From contig JBIIHW010000003.1 of the NCBI GenBank assembly GCA_044235425.1, positions 1 through 64,000 of the forward strand: a DNA stretch of 64,000 nucleotides. The letters run 5' to 3'. This document shows, piece by piece, positions 62,459 to 64,000 of the stretch (within the stretch, counting starts at the first letter, position 1; each line of letters starts with the position of its first letter). The translations under genes were made by a program, and so were the position numbers. Source of the DNA: JBJSXJ01 sp044235425. Its GTDB lineage: Bacteria; Planctomycetota; Planctomycetia; Pirellulales; Pirellulaceae. The notes under the pieces were generated by a model. It worked only from the letters and a program-made list of their open reading frames with translations. It ran no database searches and was not told the origin of the DNA.

Positions 62459-63265
62459 GTGAAGGCCGATCATCAATCTGGTCAGTATTGGGATCATATC
62501 GTTACCGCGTGGAATGATGAGGGCAAGGACCCACTCTGGAGACAGTTTGCCGATCGACAACAGTCTCATTGGGCAGAGACGTATCTCGTTCCAGCCAAAC
62601 CGGAAAGGTGTTTTAAACGATTACTCAAGACCGATCTTTTTGACGAAGCGGTTGCTGAGGGTGTGGTACCAACACTCACGCGGTTAGCAACCGAAGTGTG
62701 GGGAGTGGATGTATCAGCAGTCGTAGTCGAACGAGCTCGGCAACGCTATTCGCACCTGAGGACACAGGTGGCATCCATCCAGGAGTTACCCTTTGACGAC
62801 GGCTCTTTCGACGCCATTTTTTCCGGCTCGACACTCGACCATTTTGAATCTCGAGAACAGATTCAGGGGGCACTGCGAGAGTTACATCGAGTGCTCGCGG
62901 TGCACGGCAAACTGTTTTTGACTCTCGATAATCCGTCGAATCCGCTGATTTGGCTGAGAAACGGGCCTCTGCGAACGCTCGGGTCGAGGCTGGGTTGGTT
63001 TCCCTACCAAGTCGGCCAGACGTTATCGCGAAAGGCTCTGTTACGAGCGTTAGCGGCGGCTGGCTTTGAGACCCATCTTGTTACCGCTTTGCAGCATTGC
63101 CCACGCTGGTGGGCGATTCGAAAACTAAACCGCCTCGAACAGCAAGCCGATCCCGTCCGCCAGCGCTCCTATCAAGAAACCATTGCGCAGTTCGAGTGGC
63201 TCCAGAAACTTCCGACTCGCTTTTTTACTGGTCATTACGTTGCCGCCTTGGCAATCAAGCGGTAG
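62459..63265 (+). CDS. Class I SAM-dependent methyltransferase
   Basis: A 268-residue enzyme. The early LLKTDLFDEAVAEG is a variant of motif I. VWGVDVSAVVVERARQRY (acidic residue for the SAM ribose), VASIQELPFDDGSFDAIFSGSTLDHF and LRELHRVLAVHGKLFLTLDN are the later motifs. The methyl acceptor is unknown. The start is GTG 62459. It is divergent from the ATP-grasp gene with under 100 bases between them, so shared regulation is possible. Confidence 0.85.
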   Translation: MKADHQSGQYWDHIVTAWNDEGKDPLWRQFADRQQSHWAETYLVPAKPERCFKRLLKTDLFDEAVAEGVVPTLTRLATEVWGVDVSAVVVERARQRYSHLRTQVASIQELPFDDGSFDAIFSGSTLDHFESREQIQGALRELHRVLAVHGKLFLTLDNPSNPLIWLRNGPLRTLGSRLGWFPYQVGQTLSRKALLRALAAAGFETHLVTALQHCPRWWAIRKLNRLEQQADPVRQRSYQETIAQFEWLQKLPTRFFTGHYVAALAIKR

Positions 63266-63287
63266 ATCCACCATGGTTGGATGGGAA

Positions 63288-64000
63288 TCACGACTGCTCG
63301 CGGTGCCGCTGGATCGCTTGGCGGTAGAGCTGGACATACTGCTGGGCACTGTGATGCCAAGACCAGTCTTGGGACATGCCGTGAGTGACAATTCGCGTCC
63401 AAGTCTCGGGGCGCTGCCAGTACGTATCACAGGCGCGCCATACTGCCTGTTCTAAGGTTTCCACGTTGTAATCGTGGAAGTTGAATCCGGTGGCCGTACC
63501 GTTCGCCAACGTTTCGTCGTACGAGTCGACGACGGTGTCGGCCAAGCCACCGGTGGAACGTACGATCGGTACCGTCCCATACTTGAGACTGTAGAGTTGA
63601 TTTAAACCACAGGGCTCATAACGACTGGGCATCAGGAACATGTCCGCGCCGGCTTCAATTCGATGAGCCAACTCTTCGCTGAATGACAACTTCACCGACA
63701 CTCGCCATGGATAGGTCCGCGCTAGATGCTGCAGCCAATCGTGATAACGCGGCTCGCCTGTTCCCAAGATCACCCACTGCACACCGTGCTGAGGAGCCCA
63801 GCGATCAATGACGTGACCGATCAAGTCCCAGCCTTTTTGTTCGGCTAGTCGTCCGATCAATCCGATAATCGGCGTGCGGCTCTCCTGAGGCAGATTGAAT
63901 TCCTTCTGCAGAGCTTGCTTGCAGGTCGCTTTGCCCTCTGGCCACGTCCCGACGTCGAAGCGACTGGCCAACATTCGATCGGTGGCCGGATTCCAAATCT
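63288..64000 (-). CDS. glgA: Glycogen synthase, C-terminal part (cut by window edge)
   Basis: About 237 C-terminal residues of an ADP-glucose glucosyltransferase (GT5). IGLIGRLAEQKGWDLI, the donor-binding MPSRYEPCGLNQLYSLKYGTVPIVRSTGGLADTV region and the terminal DWSWHHSAQQYVQLYR segment are characteristic. The frame is open to the right edge, reading IWNPATDRMLASRFD, which matches the linker of GlgA, so the gene continues outside. It is convergent with the methyltransferase gene, with 22 bases between stops. Confidence 0.92.
   Translation of the reverse strand, partial: IWNPATDRMLASRFDVGTWPEGKATCKQALQKEFNLPQESRTPIIGLIGRLAEQKGWDLIGHVIDRWAPQHGVQWVILGTGEPRYHDWLQHLARTYPWRVSVKLSFSEELAHRIEAGADMFLMPSRYEPCGLNQLYSLKYGTVPIVRSTGGLADTVVDSYDETLANGTATGFNFHDYNVETLEQAVWRACDTYWQRPETWTRIVTHGMSQDWSWHHSAQQYVQLYRQAIQRHREQS

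Overview
The window looks like chromosomal DNA of a planctomycete, most likely from the Pirellulales. It is moderately GC-rich. It carries families that are concentrated in that group: DUF1501, DUF1549/DUF1553 and PSD1-type cytochrome proteins, a DUF1844 protein, a protein with tryptophan-rich WVxGxW repeats, and MoxR/DUF58/transglutaminase genes. KdsB points to a Gram-negative-type outer envelope. There is no rRNA operon, CRISPR array or intact prophage. Two tRNAs are present: tRNA-Asp(GTC) and tRNA-Ser(CGA).

Layout. 1-392 is a repeat- and hairpin-rich intergenic stretch. 393-9569 holds a large repetitive secreted protein, a BASS-type transporter, a CYTH (class IV cyclase-like) gene overlapping an FHA/class III cyclase gene, a DUF2617-like gene, a pteridine-reductase-like SDR, a small unknown gene and a TPR membrane protein. 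9576-11900 starts with tRNA-Asp, its promoter and its terminator. Behind it lie a broken gene, a PD-(D/E)XK-like protein and a long inverted repeat, which together look like a small degraded island. 11883-18698 is a minus-strand operon: DUF58, TgpA-like transglutaminase, MoxR ATPase, a small lipoprotein-like protein and an ArsP-type permease. Upstream of it is a gene for a His-repeat protein. 19675-26592 is housekeeping: transketolase, then an unknown secreted protein coupled to kdsB, then pyrG, followed by small secreted, DUF1844 and His-containing proteins.

26745-31414 encodes a heavy-metal RND efflux pair (lipoprotein adaptor and pump). It faces a minus-strand pair, an ArsR-type regulator overlapping a TM2-domain protein. 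The pump's TM4 motif is of the divalent-cation (CzcA-like) type. 32588-41903 carries a CDP-alcohol phosphatidyltransferase, a P-II protein, a zinc metalloprotease, a degenerate APH-like kinase, a DsbD-like thiol transporter, tRNA-Ser and a flippase. 42001-43046 is an array of about 300-bp units full of identical palindromes that runs straight into a truncated IS4-family transposase.

43790-55882 holds an MDR oxidoreductase, a PSD1/DUF1549/DUF1553 protein, bioD, a DUF1499 protein, rarA and further unknown genes. 53182-59819 is a co-oriented planctomycete cluster (DUF1549/DUF1553, cupin, DUF1501, PPC-domain protein). It is interrupted by a 246-bp G-quadruplex-prone minisatellite. 60017-64000 has two ATP-grasp genes back to back, a divergent methyltransferase and the end of a glycogen synthase gene.

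The least-explained loci are the Cys-less transglutaminase operon that ends in a permease, the ATP-grasp pair with methyltransferase, the DUF1549/cupin/DUF1501/PPC cluster, the paired cyclases, and the palindrome array beside the IS4 remnant. All functional calls rest on reading the sequence; no database search was run.
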